From NCBI GenBank assembly GCA_902558495.1, contig CACEEB010000003.1, positions 1 through 64,000 of the forward strand: 64,000 bases of DNA, written 5' to 3'. The notes below the pieces were generated by a model. It was not told the origin of the DNA, did not search any database, and saw nothing but the letters and a program-made list of their open reading frames with translations. The position numbers were made by a program, and so were the translations under genes. The DNA comes from an uncultured OM43 clade bacterium. GTDB taxonomy: Bacteria > Pseudomonadota > Gammaproteobacteria > Burkholderiales > Methylophilaceae. Of the stretch, positions 29,399 through 40,119 are shown one piece after another. The first letter of the stretch is position 1; every line of letters begins with the position of its first letter.

Positions 29399-30838
29399 AT
29401 GGATAAAGAACTTAATGATAAGATTGGTGTCAATTACAATTCTACTACACAAGCTATTTATGAAAAGGGGTTATCAATGCATTTATTTAAATTTCTTTTA
29501 TTGTTTATATTCTTCCCACTCTCAGTATTCTCACAAGTCCATGAAACTAAATTAAGTAATGGAATGAGAATCCTTGTTAAAGAAGATAATCGATCACCAG
29601 TTGTAGTATCTCAAGTTTGGTACCGTGCTGGCAGTATTGATGAAGTAAATGGAAAAACAGGTATTGCACATGCACTTGAGCATATGATGTTTAAAGGAAC
29701 TAAGAGTTATAAACCAGGACGTTTTTCCGAAATAATTGCTGCTGCGGGTGGAAGAGAGAACGCATTTACTGGCGCGGACTATACCTGTTACTTTCAACAA
29801 TTAGAAAAAAGTCAACTACCCCTTTCGATAAAAATGGAAGCCGATCGTATGCAAAACCTCGTAATTACTGAGGAAGAATTCAAAAAAGAAATAAAAGTAG
29901 TTATGGAAGAGAGGTTATGGAGAACTGACGATAGACCTACGTCTAAAGTCAACGAATTAATGCAATCCCTTGCTTTTGTATCTCATCCATATGGCAGACC
30001 AATTGTCGGTTGGATGGATGATTTAAAGAATATGAGTTATAAGGATGCACAAGAATGGTATGACGACTGGTACGCACCTAATAATGCAATTTTAGTAGTA
30101 GCTGGTGACGTAAAACATAAAGATGTTTTTAAGCTGGCCAAAAGCCATTTTGGAAAAATTCCTGCGAGAGAGATCAAAGGACGTAAGCCACAAATTGAAG
30201 CAAGGCAAGAGGGTATTCGGAGAGCCACACTAAAGGCACCAAGCAAGCTTGGTTATATTCAAATGGGCTATAAAGTCCCGGCACTTGATAAAAACCTAAA
30301 CAATGATAGTAGTGATATTTATGCCCTAGAGGTTTTAGCAAGTATTTTATCAAATTCAAGCACATCAAGACTTAACCGTAATTTAGTCAATACTTCAGGA
30401 GTGGCTGTAAGTGCAAGCGCAGGCTATGCAATGTTAACTAGAGGAGGGCTCAGTTTATTCGAATTTTATGCAACTCCGAGTGAGGGTATAAACGATTCTG
30501 AAATAGAGGCTGCTTTGAAAGATGAAATTGCTAAAATCGTGAATGATGGTGTAACTAATGATGAATTAAATAGAGTAAAGACTGGAGTGATAGCAGGAGA
30601 TGTTTATCAAAAAGATTCTGTTTTTTCTCAAGGAATGCTTATAGGCCAGTTGGAAACAATGGGCTATTCACACAAACTTATGGATCAATATATCAAAAAC
30701 ATAAAAAAAGTAACATCAAAACAGATACAGAATGTAGCAGCAAAATATTTAATTGATGATAGATTAACGGTTGTAACACTAGATCCTCAAACTATTGATC
30801 CGAATCACAAGTCACAAGGAAAACCACATGTTCATTAA
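29399..30838 (+). CDS. M16-family zinc peptidase (true start probably ~29477, before MHLFKFLLLF signal peptide)
   Basis: GIAHALEHMMFKGT (HxxEH), signal peptide. Confidence 0.93.
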   Translation: MDKELNDKIGVNYNSTTQAIYEKGLSMHLFKFLLLFIFFPLSVFSQVHETKLSNGMRILVKEDNRSPVVVSQVWYRAGSIDEVNGKTGIAHALEHMMFKGTKSYKPGRFSEIIAAAGGRENAFTGADYTCYFQQLEKSQLPLSIKMEADRMQNLVITEEEFKKEIKVVMEERLWRTDDRPTSKVNELMQSLAFVSHPYGRPIVGWMDDLKNMSYKDAQEWYDDWYAPNNAILVVAGDVKHKDVFKLAKSHFGKIPAREIKGRKPQIEARQEGIRRATLKAPSKLGYIQMGYKVPALDKNLNNDSSDIYALEVLASILSNSSTSRLNRNLVNTSGVAVSASAGYAMLTRGGLSLFEFYATPSEGINDSEIEAALKDEIAKIVNDGVTNDELNRVKTGVIAGDVYQKDSVFSQGMLIGQLETMGYSHKLMDQYIKNIKKVTSKQIQNVAAKYLIDDRLTVVTLDPQTIDPNHKSQGKPHVH

Positions 30839-32120
30839 GCAAATACTTTTTATATTACTAATTATTAATTTTAATTATGTTTATGCAGGAGTCAAAATTG
30901 ATCATTGGATAACTTCAGAGGGATCTAAAGTGTATTTTGTAAAGACTGATCACCTTCCAATACTGGATATTACAGTAAGCTTTAAGGCTGGCAGCGCCCG
31001 TGATAATGCTTCAAATAACGGTATTGCTTCATTAACTAATCATTTAATGTTAATGGGTTCTGATGGAATCAATGAAGTTGATTTAGCAAATAAATTTTCT
31101 GACATTGGGGCCCAATTAGATAGTGGCTTTGATAGAGATAAAAGTTCTTTTAGCCTAAGAACTTTGAAAGAAAACCAAGAAAAAGCAATTCAGCTTTTTA
31201 ATTTAGTTTTACATAAACCAAATTTTAATAAAGGTATTATGGATCGAGAAAAGAAAAAGTATCTTGCCTCAATTCGTCAAGGTGAAACTGAACCAGCAAC
31301 TATAGGTTCAAAAGCTTTCATGAAAACCATCTACGGAAATCATCCATACGGCCTACCAATGTCTGGAAAGGTTGATTCGATTCAAAAAATTACATCTTCT
31401 CAACTCAAAGAATTTTATGATAATTTCTATTTATCTAATCAGGCGGCCATAGTAATTGTAGGTGACACTGATGTTAAAACTGCCAAAGATATTTCTTCAA
31501 AAATAAGTTCCGGGCTCCCAAAAAATTTAAAAAGTTCTTTTTACGCAAAGGTTGAAAAAACTGAAAAGAAAAATATAAATATTCCTCATCCATCAGCTCA
31601 AGCTCATCTTTATTTTGGAACACCTATTATGAAGAGGGGCGACCCCGATTTCTTCCCTTTATATGTCGGCAACTATATTCTTGGTGGTGGTGGATTTGTT
31701 TCGAGACTTACAACTGAAGTAAGAGAAAAAAAAGGCTTAGTTTATAGCGTTTACAGTTATTTTATGCCTTTCCTTGAAAATGGCCCTTTTCAGGTCGGAC
31801 TCCAAACATCAAAAGATCAAATCGAACAAGCATTAAATTTAGTAAAAATTACGGTTAAAGAATTCATTGATAATGGACCTACTGATAGTGAGTTAGAAGC
31901 GGCAAAAAGTAATCTGATTGGTGGCTTTCCTTTAAGATTAGAAAGCAATAAAAAAATTGTTGAATATATATCTATGATGGCCTTTTATGATTACCCAATA
32001 GATTATCTTGATACTTTTTCTGACAACGTAAACGCGGTGACTGTGAATCAAATTAGAGAAGCATACAAGAAACGCGTTAATATAGATGATTTTACAACTG
32101 TGATTGTTGGGATTGAGTAA
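30828..32120 (+). CDS. M16-family peptidase partner lacking HxxEH
   Basis: NGIASLTNHLMLMGSDG (degenerate active site), GGGGFVSRLTTEVREKKGLVYSVYS; start MFIKQILFILL at 30828. Confidence 0.92.
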   Translation: MFIKQILFILLIINFNYVYAGVKIDHWITSEGSKVYFVKTDHLPILDITVSFKAGSARDNASNNGIASLTNHLMLMGSDGINEVDLANKFSDIGAQLDSGFDRDKSSFSLRTLKENQEKAIQLFNLVLHKPNFNKGIMDREKKKYLASIRQGETEPATIGSKAFMKTIYGNHPYGLPMSGKVDSIQKITSSQLKEFYDNFYLSNQAAIVIVGDTDVKTAKDISSKISSGLPKNLKSSFYAKVEKTEKKNINIPHPSAQAHLYFGTPIMKRGDPDFFPLYVGNYILGGGGFVSRLTTEVREKKGLVYSVYSYFMPFLENGPFQVGLQTSKDQIEQALNLVKITVKEFIDNGPTDSELEAAKSNLIGGFPLRLESNKKIVEYISMMAFYDYPIDYLDTFSDNVNAVTVNQIREAYKKRVNIDDFTTVIVGIE

Positions 32121-32658
32121 GACTAAAAAAAATGTTGTAAAGTTAATCGGAGGTAATTGGAAACGAAAAAATATTTTTTTTCATGACAACCAGGGGCTGA
32201 GACCAACTCTCGGAAGAGTAAGAGAAACACTATTTAACTGGCTAAACCAAGATTTAACCAACAAAGCTTGTTTGGATTTGTTCGCAGGCACTGGGGCGCT
32301 TGGTTTTGAAGCCTTATCTAGAAATGCAAGCTCTTGTATATTTGTAGAAAAAAATAAAGAAAGTTTTACGGAGTTAACTAAAAATAAAGAATCTTTGAAT
32401 GCTGATAAAGCGATAATCCTTCATTGTCCAGCAAATATTTTCTTAAAAAGTAATACAAAAAAATTCGATGTTATCTTTTTTGACCCGCCATTTATGAGCA
32501 AAGATGACTATGACTTATTAGACAGCTTAGTCTATCATCTTAAACCAAATGGACACATCTATATGGAATCAGATAGTAAATATTCAAGTGAAATCTTAAA
32601 AATTATTAAAAGTTCCATAGCTGGGAAGGTATACTTTTATCTTTTATCGAAGAGTTAA
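32104..32658 (+). CDS. rsmD: 16S rRNA (guanine966-N2)-methyltransferase
   Basis: LRPTLGRVRETLFNWL, CLDLFAGTGALGFEALSR, FFDPPF. Confidence 0.96.
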   Translation: MLGLSKTKKNVVKLIGGNWKRKNIFFHDNQGLRPTLGRVRETLFNWLNQDLTNKACLDLFAGTGALGFEALSRNASSCIFVEKNKESFTELTKNKESLNADKAIILHCPANIFLKSNTKKFDVIFFDPPFMSKDDYDLLDSLVYHLKPNGHIYMESDSKYSSEILKIIKSSIAGKVYFYLLSKS

Positions 32659-32660
32659 CT

Positions 32661-33131
32661 ATGATTGGTCTCTATCCAGGTAGTTTTGACCCAATAACTT
32701 TGGGACATGAGGATATTATTAATAGAGCAGTAAAGATATGCAATAAATTAGTGGTTGCAGTCTCGCAAGACAATCAAAAATCTGCCTTCTTATCATCTGA
32801 GCAAAGAATTAATTTAATTAAATCTATTTATAAAAATTATACGAATATTGAAGTTATATCATATCAAGGATTAACTACTGAATTTGCAAAAAAAATCGAC
32901 GCAGATTTTATTATTAAAGGTTTGCGAAACCCAAGTGACTTTGTTGTTGAATCTCAAATGGCTCAACTCAATAAAGTATTGCTTGACGAAGTGGAAACCA
33001 TTTTTCTAGATTCATCTGATCAATTACGTTCTATTTCATCTTCATTTGTTAAACAAATCTACCATTTGGATGGTGATATTTCTCAGTTTGTCTCAGCCAA
33101 AACTTTAAAACTTTTATCTGAACTCAAATAA
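32661..33131 (+). CDS. coaD: Pantetheine-phosphate adenylyltransferase
   Basis: GLYPGSFDPITLGHEDIINRA, RSISSSFVKQI. Confidence 0.98.
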   Translation: MIGLYPGSFDPITLGHEDIINRAVKICNKLVVAVSQDNQKSAFLSSEQRINLIKSIYKNYTNIEVISYQGLTTEFAKKIDADFIIKGLRNPSDFVVESQMAQLNKVLLDEVETIFLDSSDQLRSISSSFVKQIYHLDGDISQFVSAKTLKLLSELK

Positions 33132-33401
<270 letters not shown>

Positions 33402-33427
33402 AAATATCTTTAAGCTAAAGGAACCTT

Positions 33428-33817
33428 ATGCGAATTTTACATACTATGATTAGAGTTAATAATCTTGATGAATCAATTATGTTTTATAAAAATTTTTTTG
33501 GTATGAAGGTTTTAAGAAAACAAGATTACCCAAAAGGTAAATTTTCTTTAGCTTTTATTGGTTATGGCGAAGAAGAATCAAGCACTGTTATAGAGCTAAC
33601 CTACAATTGGGATACCATTAAATATGATCATGGTAATGCATTTGGGCATATCGCTCTGGAGGTAGATGATGCATATGAAACATGTGCTGAAATAAAGAAA
33701 AAGGGAGGTAAAATTTTAAGAAATCCTGGACCTATGATGCATGGCACAACTGTTATAGCATTTATAGAAGATCCCAATGGATACAAAATTGAATTGATTC
33801 AAAAGGGTACATTTTAG
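33428..33817 (+). CDS. gloA: Lactoylglutathione lyase (glyoxalase I)
   Basis: MRILHTMIRVNNLDESIMFYKNFFGMKVLRK, EDPNGYKIELI. Confidence 0.96.
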   Translation: MRILHTMIRVNNLDESIMFYKNFFGMKVLRKQDYPKGKFSLAFIGYGEEESSTVIELTYNWDTIKYDHGNAFGHIALEVDDAYETCAEIKKKGGKILRNPGPMMHGTTVIAFIEDPNGYKIELIQKGTF

Positions 33818-33820
33818 GAT

Positions 33821-34942
33821 TCAAGCAAAAAAATCTTTTACTTTATCAAGCCACGTTTCTGATCTGGGGCTATGTTTACCTGAGTCAACTTGGTTTAATT
33901 TTTCCAGTTCTTTAAGTAATTTCTTTTGATTTTCATTTAGGCGAACAGGAGTCTCGACCACAACATGGCAATGAAGGTCACCATACTGGCTTTCTCTTAT
34001 TGGTTTGATACCCTTCCCACGAAGACGAAATACTGCTCCACTTTGTGTTTCTGCAGGAATCTTAATTTTAGCACTTCCATCTAAAGTAGGTACCTCAATC
34101 TCGCCTCCTAATGCCGCAATTGAAAAGCTAATTGGCATTTCACAATGTAAATTTCCACCATCTCGTTCAAATATTTCATGTTTTTTAAGACTAATAACAA
34201 CATATAAATCTCCGGATGGACCACCATTAACCCCAGCTTCTCCCTCTCCACTAAGTCTTATACGATCTCCATCATCAACGCCCGCAGGAATTTTGACTGA
34301 TAAAGTTTTGGTCTCTTGAACACGTCCAGTCCCATTACAATCTGGACAAGGATCTTTAATAATTTGACCAGTCCCATTACAATCTGGACAAGTTTGTTGA
34401 ACGGAAAAAAATCCTTGTTGCATTCGTATTTGTCCTGTGCCTTGACATCTACCACATGTTGAAGGAGAGGTTCCTTTTTTTGCTCCAGTTCCAGAGCATG
34501 ATTTACAAACACTCATCACAGGTATTTTAATTTTGGTTTCCGTACCTTTGTAAGCTTGATCTAAACTAACCTCCATGTTGTAACGTAAGTCTGCACCGCG
34601 ATAAACATTAGAGCGTTGGTTTGATCTACCGCCACCAAAAATATCGCCAAAAATATCACCAAAGGCATCACCAAAATCACTAAAATCACCAGCGCCACCT
34701 CCACCCATATTTTGATTTACACCAGCATGACCGAATTGATCATATGCAGCTCTTTTTTGACTATCTGAGAGGATATCGTATGCTATTTTAGCCTCTTTAA
34801 AACTGGCTTCAGCATTTGGGTTATCAGGGTTTCTGTCAGGATGATGCTTCATAGCGAGCTTTTTAAAAGCTTTTTTTATTTCATCATCCGATGCTCCTCG
34901 GTTAATACCAAGAACTTCGTAGTAATCTCTTTCTTGCGCCAT
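33821..34942 (-). CDS. dnaJ: Chaperone DnaJ
   Basis: J-domain HHPDRNPDN, four CxxCxGxG zinc motifs. Confidence 0.98.
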   Translation of the reverse strand: MAQERDYYEVLGINRGASDDEIKKAFKKLAMKHHPDRNPDNPNAEASFKEAKIAYDILSDSQKRAAYDQFGHAGVNQNMGGGGAGDFSDFGDAFGDIFGDIFGGGRSNQRSNVYRGADLRYNMEVSLDQAYKGTETKIKIPVMSVCKSCSGTGAKKGTSPSTCGRCQGTGQIRMQQGFFSVQQTCPDCNGTGQIIKDPCPDCNGTGRVQETKTLSVKIPAGVDDGDRIRLSGEGEAGVNGGPSGDLYVVISLKKHEIFERDGGNLHCEMPISFSIAALGGEIEVPTLDGSAKIKIPAETQSGAVFRLRGKGIKPIRESQYGDLHCHVVVETPVRLNENQKKLLKELEKLNQVDSGKHSPRSETWLDKVKDFFA

Positions 34943-34954
34943 TTAGGAATTCAT

Positions 34955-34980
34955 ATAGGACCATTAAAGGTCCTATATCT
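34955..34980. other. 10-bp perfect inverted repeat between dnaK and dnaJ
   Basis: ATATAGGACC-attaaa-GGTCCTATAT. Confidence 0.85.
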
Positions 34981-34985
34981 TATGT

Positions 34986-36944
34986 TTATTTATCGGATTT
35001 TGCTTCTTTCTTATCTTCTTTCTTTACTTCTTCAAAATCAGCGTCAACTACCTCAGCATCCACTGTTTTTTCTTTTGGATTATCACCAGCTGCTTCAGAT
35101 TGTTTTCCGGCTTGTTGTTTGGCTTGTTCCTCAGCATACACTTTTTCACCAAGTTTTTGCGAGGCTTCAGCTAAAACTTTATTTTTGGCTTCTATCTCAT
35201 CTTTATTATCTGACTTGATAGCTTCCTCCAGACCTTTTATGGCATCTTCGATACCTTTTTTCTCTTCATCAGATAATTTGTCCTGATGTTCTTTCATGGT
35301 TTTTTGAACTGAGTGAATCATTGCTTCAGCCGAATTCTTAGCATCTACTAACTCCTTCACCTTTTTGTCCTCGTCAGCAAATTTCTCAGCATCTTCTTCC
35401 ATTTTCTTAATTTCATCTTCAGATAGACCACCATTGGCCTTAATGGTAATTTTATTTTCTTTACCTGTAGCCTTATCTTTTGCGTTGACGTGTAATATAC
35501 CATTTGCATCAATATCAAAAGAAACTTCAATTTGTGGAGTTCCTCTAGGTGCCGATGGAATATCAGTTAAATTAAATTGCCCTAAACTTTTATTGCCAGT
35601 GGCAACTTCTCTTTCACCCTGTAAGACGTGAATGGTTACAGCACTCTGATTATCCTCTGCAGTTGAGAATACCTGTGATGCCTTAGTAGGGACGGTAGTA
35701 TTTTTCTTTATGAGTTTTGTCATCACACCACCAAGTGTCTCAATACCTAAACTTAATGGAGTAACATCAAGTAATAAGACATCTTTCACATCGCCTTGAA
35801 GAACACCACCTTGGACGGCAGCTCCAACCGCAACAGCCTCGTCTGGGTTAACATCTTTCCTTGGGTCAACACCAAATATTTCTTTTACTTTTTCTTGCAC
35901 CTTAGGCATTCTAGTTTGACCACCAACTAAAATTACATCAGCAATATCAGACGCTGCTAAACCTGAGTCTTTCAATGCTGTTTCACAAGGGGCAATTGTT
36001 CTTTGTATCAAGTCATCGACGAGCGATTCAAACTTAGCTCTTGTTAATTTGACCACCAAGTGTTTTGGCCCTGATGAATCCGCTGTGATATAAGGCAAAT
36101 TAACCTCAGTTTGCACGCTGCTTGAAAGCTCTATTTTTGCCTTTTCTGCAGCCTCTTTAAGCCTTTGTTTGGCGAGTATATCTTTTGTAAGATCTACACC
36201 ATTTTCTTTTTTAAATTCATCAGATAAAAAATCGATAATTCTATTGTCGAAGTCCTCACCACCAAGGAAAGTATCACCATTGGTAGATAAAACTTCAAAC
36301 TGATGCTCACCATCAACACTACTAATCTCAATGATGGAAACATCAAAAGTTCCTCCACCTAAGTCATAAACTGCAATTTTTCTATCACCTTCTTTTTTAT
36401 CTAATCCAAAAGCAAGAGCTGCAGCAGTTGGCTCATTAATTATTCGCTTCACCTCTAATCCAGCAATTCGTCCAGCATCTTTTGTTGCTTGACGTTGGCT
36501 ATCATTAAAATATGCTGGTACTGTAATAACAGCTTCTGAAACAGATTCACCGAGATAATCTTCAGCAGTTTGTTTCATTTTGCGCAGAATTTCAGCAGAT
36601 ATTTGCGGGGGAGCCATTTTTTCATTATTGACCGCAACCCAAGCATCTCCGCTATCTGCCTTGGTTATTTCATAAGGCATCAATTCAATATCTTTTTGCA
36701 CTTCTTTTTCATCAAATTTTCTACCGATCAATCTTTTGACTGCATACAGGGTATTTTTTGGATTTGTAACTGCTTGTCTTTTAGCAGGGGCACCAACTAA
36801 GATTTCCCCACCATCTTGATAAGCTATGATTGAAGGGGTAGTTCTTGCTCCCTCTGCATTTTCAATCACTTTTGGTTTACCATTTTCCATTACAGAAACA
36901 CAAGAATTTGTAGTTCCTAAATCAATTCCAATAATTTTTGACAT
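34986..36944 (-). CDS. dnaK: Chaperone DnaK (Hsp70)
   Basis: [36 protein letters not shown]. Confidence 0.99.
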   Translation of the reverse strand: MSKIIGIDLGTTNSCVSVMENGKPKVIENAEGARTTPSIIAYQDGGEILVGAPAKRQAVTNPKNTLYAVKRLIGRKFDEKEVQKDIELMPYEITKADSGDAWVAVNNEKMAPPQISAEILRKMKQTAEDYLGESVSEAVITVPAYFNDSQRQATKDAGRIAGLEVKRIINEPTAAALAFGLDKKEGDRKIAVYDLGGGTFDVSIIEISSVDGEHQFEVLSTNGDTFLGGEDFDNRIIDFLSDEFKKENGVDLTKDILAKQRLKEAAEKAKIELSSSVQTEVNLPYITADSSGPKHLVVKLTRAKFESLVDDLIQRTIAPCETALKDSGLAASDIADVILVGGQTRMPKVQEKVKEIFGVDPRKDVNPDEAVAVGAAVQGGVLQGDVKDVLLLDVTPLSLGIETLGGVMTKLIKKNTTVPTKASQVFSTAEDNQSAVTIHVLQGEREVATGNKSLGQFNLTDIPSAPRGTPQIEVSFDIDANGILHVNAKDKATGKENKITIKANGGLSEDEIKKMEEDAEKFADEDKKVKELVDAKNSAEAMIHSVQKTMKEHQDKLSDEEKKGIEDAIKGLEEAIKSDNKDEIEAKNKVLAEASQKLGEKVYAEEQAKQQAGKQSEAAGDNPKEKTVDAEVVDADFEEVKKEDKKEAKSDK

Positions 36945-36979
36945 TTTGGTTATTTCCTTAAAAATATTTGTTAACGTTT

Positions 36980-37007
36980 AAATTGGGGCAAATTCCTTTT
37001 TTTCAAG
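36980..37007 (-). promoter_or_regulatory. Sigma32-type promoter of dnaK
   Basis: Reverse strand CTTGAAA-N12-CCCCAATTT. Confidence 0.8.
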
Positions 37008-37018
37008 CCCATAATAAT

Positions 37019-37516
37019 TTATTTAGCTTTTGAAACTGTTACCAAGGCCGGTCTTAATACTCTGTCATTAAGCTTGTAGCCTTTTTGCATTACATTTAAA
37101 ATTTTGTTTGCCTCACCCTCTGTTTCAATCATGGTCATTGCCTGATGGAAATTAGGATCGAATGTCTCTTCCTCTGGATTAATTTCCTCAATATTAAACT
37201 TAGCAAAGATATTAAGAAGTTGTTTTGAGGTAAGATCTATTCCATCCTTGTAACTTTCTAATGAGGCTTTTTCAATTGTTAGTGCAGCATCTAAACTGTC
37301 TTTAACTAATAATATTTCTTGACAAAATTTTTCTACCGCAAATTTCCTAGCCTTCTCTATATCTTCCAATGCACGTTTTCTTGCATTTTCAGATTCTGCT
37401 TTTGAGTAAAGTATAGATGCTTCCAGATCTTTAATTTGCTCTTTAAGCTCTTGTAATTTTTTTTCATCAACCTTACTCTCTTTTTTAGTTGATTGTTTTG
37501 TTTCTTTTTTAGCCAT
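37019..37516 (-). CDS. grpE: Nucleotide exchange factor GrpE
   Basis: AESENARKRALEDIEKARKFAVEKF, GYKLNDRVLRPALVTV. Confidence 0.97.
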   Translation of the reverse strand: MAKKETKQSTKKESKVDEKKLQELKEQIKDLEASILYSKAESENARKRALEDIEKARKFAVEKFCQEILLVKDSLDAALTIEKASLESYKDGIDLTSKQLLNIFAKFNIEEINPEEETFDPNFHQAMTMIETEGEANKILNVMQKGYKLNDRVLRPALVTVSKAK

Positions 37517-37549
37517 AGTTTTTATTTAATAAAAGTTAATACAAAAATA

Positions 37550-37577
37550 ATATGGAGATTAATATGAAATTTTCAAG
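37550..37577 (-). promoter_or_regulatory. Sigma32-type promoter of grpE
   Basis: Reverse strand CTTGAAA-N13-CTCCATAT, ~33 nt upstream of grpE start. Confidence 0.75.
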
Positions 37578-37660
37578 GGAATAAATATTTTTTTATTAAA
37601 TTTGACTTAGGGTGTTGCTTTAAATGATAATGGCAGGCTCTTAATGAAAATAAAATTTAA

Positions 37661-39484
37661 TTGATTATGAAGTCACTAATTGAAGAAATTACCCAAAGAA
37701 TTGAAGAAAAAAGCAAACCTACCAGAGAAGCCTATCTAGCAAGAATAGATGGCATGAAAAATCGAACAAGAGGTGCAGATCGCCTAGGTTGCGCAAATGT
37801 AGCTCATGCTATTGCTGCTTTACCGCAAGATGATAAGTTAAAGATAGTGGAAAAAAAATCTCCAAATATTGGAATTGTTACTGCTTATAACGATATGTTA
37901 TCAGCTCATAAACCATATGAAGATTATCCTAAGTTTATACGTCAAGTAGCAGCATCTTACGGCGCAACTGCCCAAGTTGCTGGAGGAGTTCCAGCGATGT
38001 GTGATGGTGTTACTCAAGGCGAACCTGGAATGGAATTAAGTCTTTTTTCTAGGGATAATATTGCCATGGGAGCAGCAATTGGATTATCTCATGATGTTTT
38101 TGATGGCGCATTAATGCTTGGTATTTGCGATAAAATAGTCCCCGGCCTTCTTATAGGAGCACTTCATTTTGGCCACTTACCGACTATTTTTGTTCCTGCA
38201 GGACCCATGTCAACTGGAATAGATAATACAAGCAAATCAAAAGTTAGAGAAAAATATGCTCAGGGTCAAGTTGGAAGAGATGAGCTTCTTAAATCAGAGT
38301 CCTCAGCATACCATGGAGAGGGAACTTGTACTTTTTATGGAACAGCTAATAGCAACCAAATGCTAATGGAAGCAATGGGCTTACATATTCCTGGTTCTGC
38401 ATTTATCCACCCTCATGACGGTACAAGAAAAGCATTAACTGAAGAAGCAGTAAAACAGTTGGTAACTAATATAAATCAGGAGCAAATTCAACCAATAGGA
38501 GAGCTGGTAAATGAAAAAGTTATTATCAATGCTATGGCCGCACTATTGGCAACAGGTGGCTCAACAAATCATTTGATTCATTGGGTTGCGATAGCCCACG
38601 CTGCAGGTATTATTATTGACTGGTCTGATTTTCATGACTTGGCCAAGGTTATTCCATTATTAGCTAGTGTTTATCCAAATGGTAAGGCAGACGTAAATGA
38701 ATTTCAAAAAGCGGGTGGCCCTGCTTTTGTTATAAGAGAATTACTAAATAGTGGATGTATGCATTCCGATGTCCTTACTGTTGCTTCCGAAGGAATATAT
38801 GAATATACAAAATTACCTATAATTAAAAAAGATAAATTATCCTGGTCTGATTTGCCAGATAAAAGTGGGGATGAGTCCATTGTTAGAAAAGCAGAAAATC
38901 CTTTTAGTGAAACTGGTGGATTAAGACTCTTGAAGGGAAATATTGGTCGATCAGTGATGAAGATCTCAGCAGTTCCAGAAGATAGGTACTTAATAGAAGC
39001 TCCAGCTATGATATTCAGTAGTCAAGAGGAGCTTTTAAATGCTTTTAACGATGGAAAACTTGATCGTGACTTTATAGCGGTTGTTCGTTTCCAGGGACCA
39101 AAATCTAATGGTATGCCTGAATTACACAAGTTAACACCTCCGTTATCAATTATTCAAAATAAAGGGTTTAAGGTAGCAATAGTTACAGATGGAAGAATGA
39201 GTGGAGCATCTGGAAAAGTACCAGCTGCTATACATATGAGTCCAGAGGCATCAGCCGGTGGTGCAATAGGAAAAATTCAAGAAGGAGATATGATTAGATT
39301 GAACGCAACTGTTGGTACATTAAATGTTATGGTGGATGAAGATGTTTGGAACCAAAGAACAGTTGAAATAATGACAAAAGAGCAAAAGCTATCTAATAGA
39401 CATGGAATTGGTAGAGAGCTTTTTGGGAACATGAGAAAAAATGTTTTATCTGCCGAAGAGGGCGCAATTACTTGGATGAATTAA
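37661..39484 (+). CDS. edd: Phosphogluconate dehydratase
   Basis: IlvD/Edd family: GIVTAYNDMLSAHKPYEDYP, GVPAMCDGVTQGEPGMELSLFSRD; followed by eda. Confidence 0.97.
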   Translation: MIMKSLIEEITQRIEEKSKPTREAYLARIDGMKNRTRGADRLGCANVAHAIAALPQDDKLKIVEKKSPNIGIVTAYNDMLSAHKPYEDYPKFIRQVAASYGATAQVAGGVPAMCDGVTQGEPGMELSLFSRDNIAMGAAIGLSHDVFDGALMLGICDKIVPGLLIGALHFGHLPTIFVPAGPMSTGIDNTSKSKVREKYAQGQVGRDELLKSESSAYHGEGTCTFYGTANSNQMLMEAMGLHIPGSAFIHPHDGTRKALTEEAVKQLVTNINQEQIQPIGELVNEKVIINAMAALLATGGSTNHLIHWVAIAHAAGIIIDWSDFHDLAKVIPLLASVYPNGKADVNEFQKAGGPAFVIRELLNSGCMHSDVLTVASEGIYEYTKLPIIKKDKLSWSDLPDKSGDESIVRKAENPFSETGGLRLLKGNIGRSVMKISAVPEDRYLIEAPAMIFSSQEELLNAFNDGKLDRDFIAVVRFQGPKSNGMPELHKLTPPLSIIQNKGFKVAIVTDGRMSGASGKVPAAIHMSPEASAGGAIGKIQEGDMIRLNATVGTLNVMVDEDVWNQRTVEIMTKEQKLSNRHGIGRELFGNMRKNVLSAEEGAITWMN

Positions 39485-39494
39485 AGAATATTTT

Positions 39495-40112
39495 ATGAAA
39501 ACAATTGAATTAATAGAATATGGACCAGTTATACCGGTTATTGTCATTAATAATGTTGATGAGGCGGTTCCTATAGCAGAGGCACTTGTTCAGGGGGGCA
39601 TTAAAGTTTTAGAGGTTACTCTTCGATCAGAGTGTGCGTTAGAGGCAATTGAGCAGATCGCTACAAAAGTCCCATCTGCGATCGTTGGAGCTGGAACTTT
39701 AAGAACAGATGCAGATGCCACTAATGCTAAAATCGCTGGAAGTCAGTTTGCTGTTAGTCCTGGTTACACCCATGCAATGGGAGCAATATGTAAGCATGTC
39801 GACCTCCCACTTTTACCTGGCGTATCAACTGGAAGTGAAGTTATGGAGGCAAATAATGACGGTTTTGATTTTTTAAAGCTTTTTCCAGCTGTTGCAGTAG
39901 GAGGAATAAACCTGCTTAAAGGTTTTAATGGACCTTTTTCAAATATCCAATTTTGCCCAACAGGAGGTATCACAATTGATTCAGCTCCTGAGTTTTTAAA
40001 GTTACCCAATGTTCCAGTTTGTGGGGGAACATGGCTTACCCCAAAGCATTTAGTTGAAGGTAAAAAATGGGATGAAATATCTAAATTAGCAAAAGCAGCC
40101 AGCAGCCTCTAA
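39495..40112 (+). CDS. eda: KDPG aldolase
   Basis: LEVTLRSECALEAI, VGAGTLRTDADA, KLFPAVAVGGINLLKGFNGPF. Confidence 0.97.
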   Translation: MKTIELIEYGPVIPVIVINNVDEAVPIAEALVQGGIKVLEVTLRSECALEAIEQIATKVPSAIVGAGTLRTDADATNAKIAGSQFAVSPGYTHAMGAICKHVDLPLLPGVSTGSEVMEANNDGFDFLKLFPAVAVGGINLLKGFNGPFSNIQFCPTGGITIDSAPEFLKLPNVPVCGGTWLTPKHLVEGKKWDEISKLAKAASSL

Positions 40113-40119
40113 TAAATTT

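Noticed and set aside
29399-29476. N-terminal extension of the first M16 peptidase ORF
   Set aside because: Signal peptide starts at MHLFKFLLLF (~29477); upstream residues are unlikely to be translated
34326-34392. 25-bp perfect direct repeat (CCAGTCCCATTACAATCTGGACAAG) 42 bp apart
   Set aside because: Encodes consecutive CPDCNGTG zinc-finger motifs of DnaJ; explained by protein repeats
34841-35218. 125-aa plus-strand ORF opposite dnaJ/dnaK
   Set aside because: Spans antisense of two confident genes and includes the intergenic hairpin; no recognisable domain
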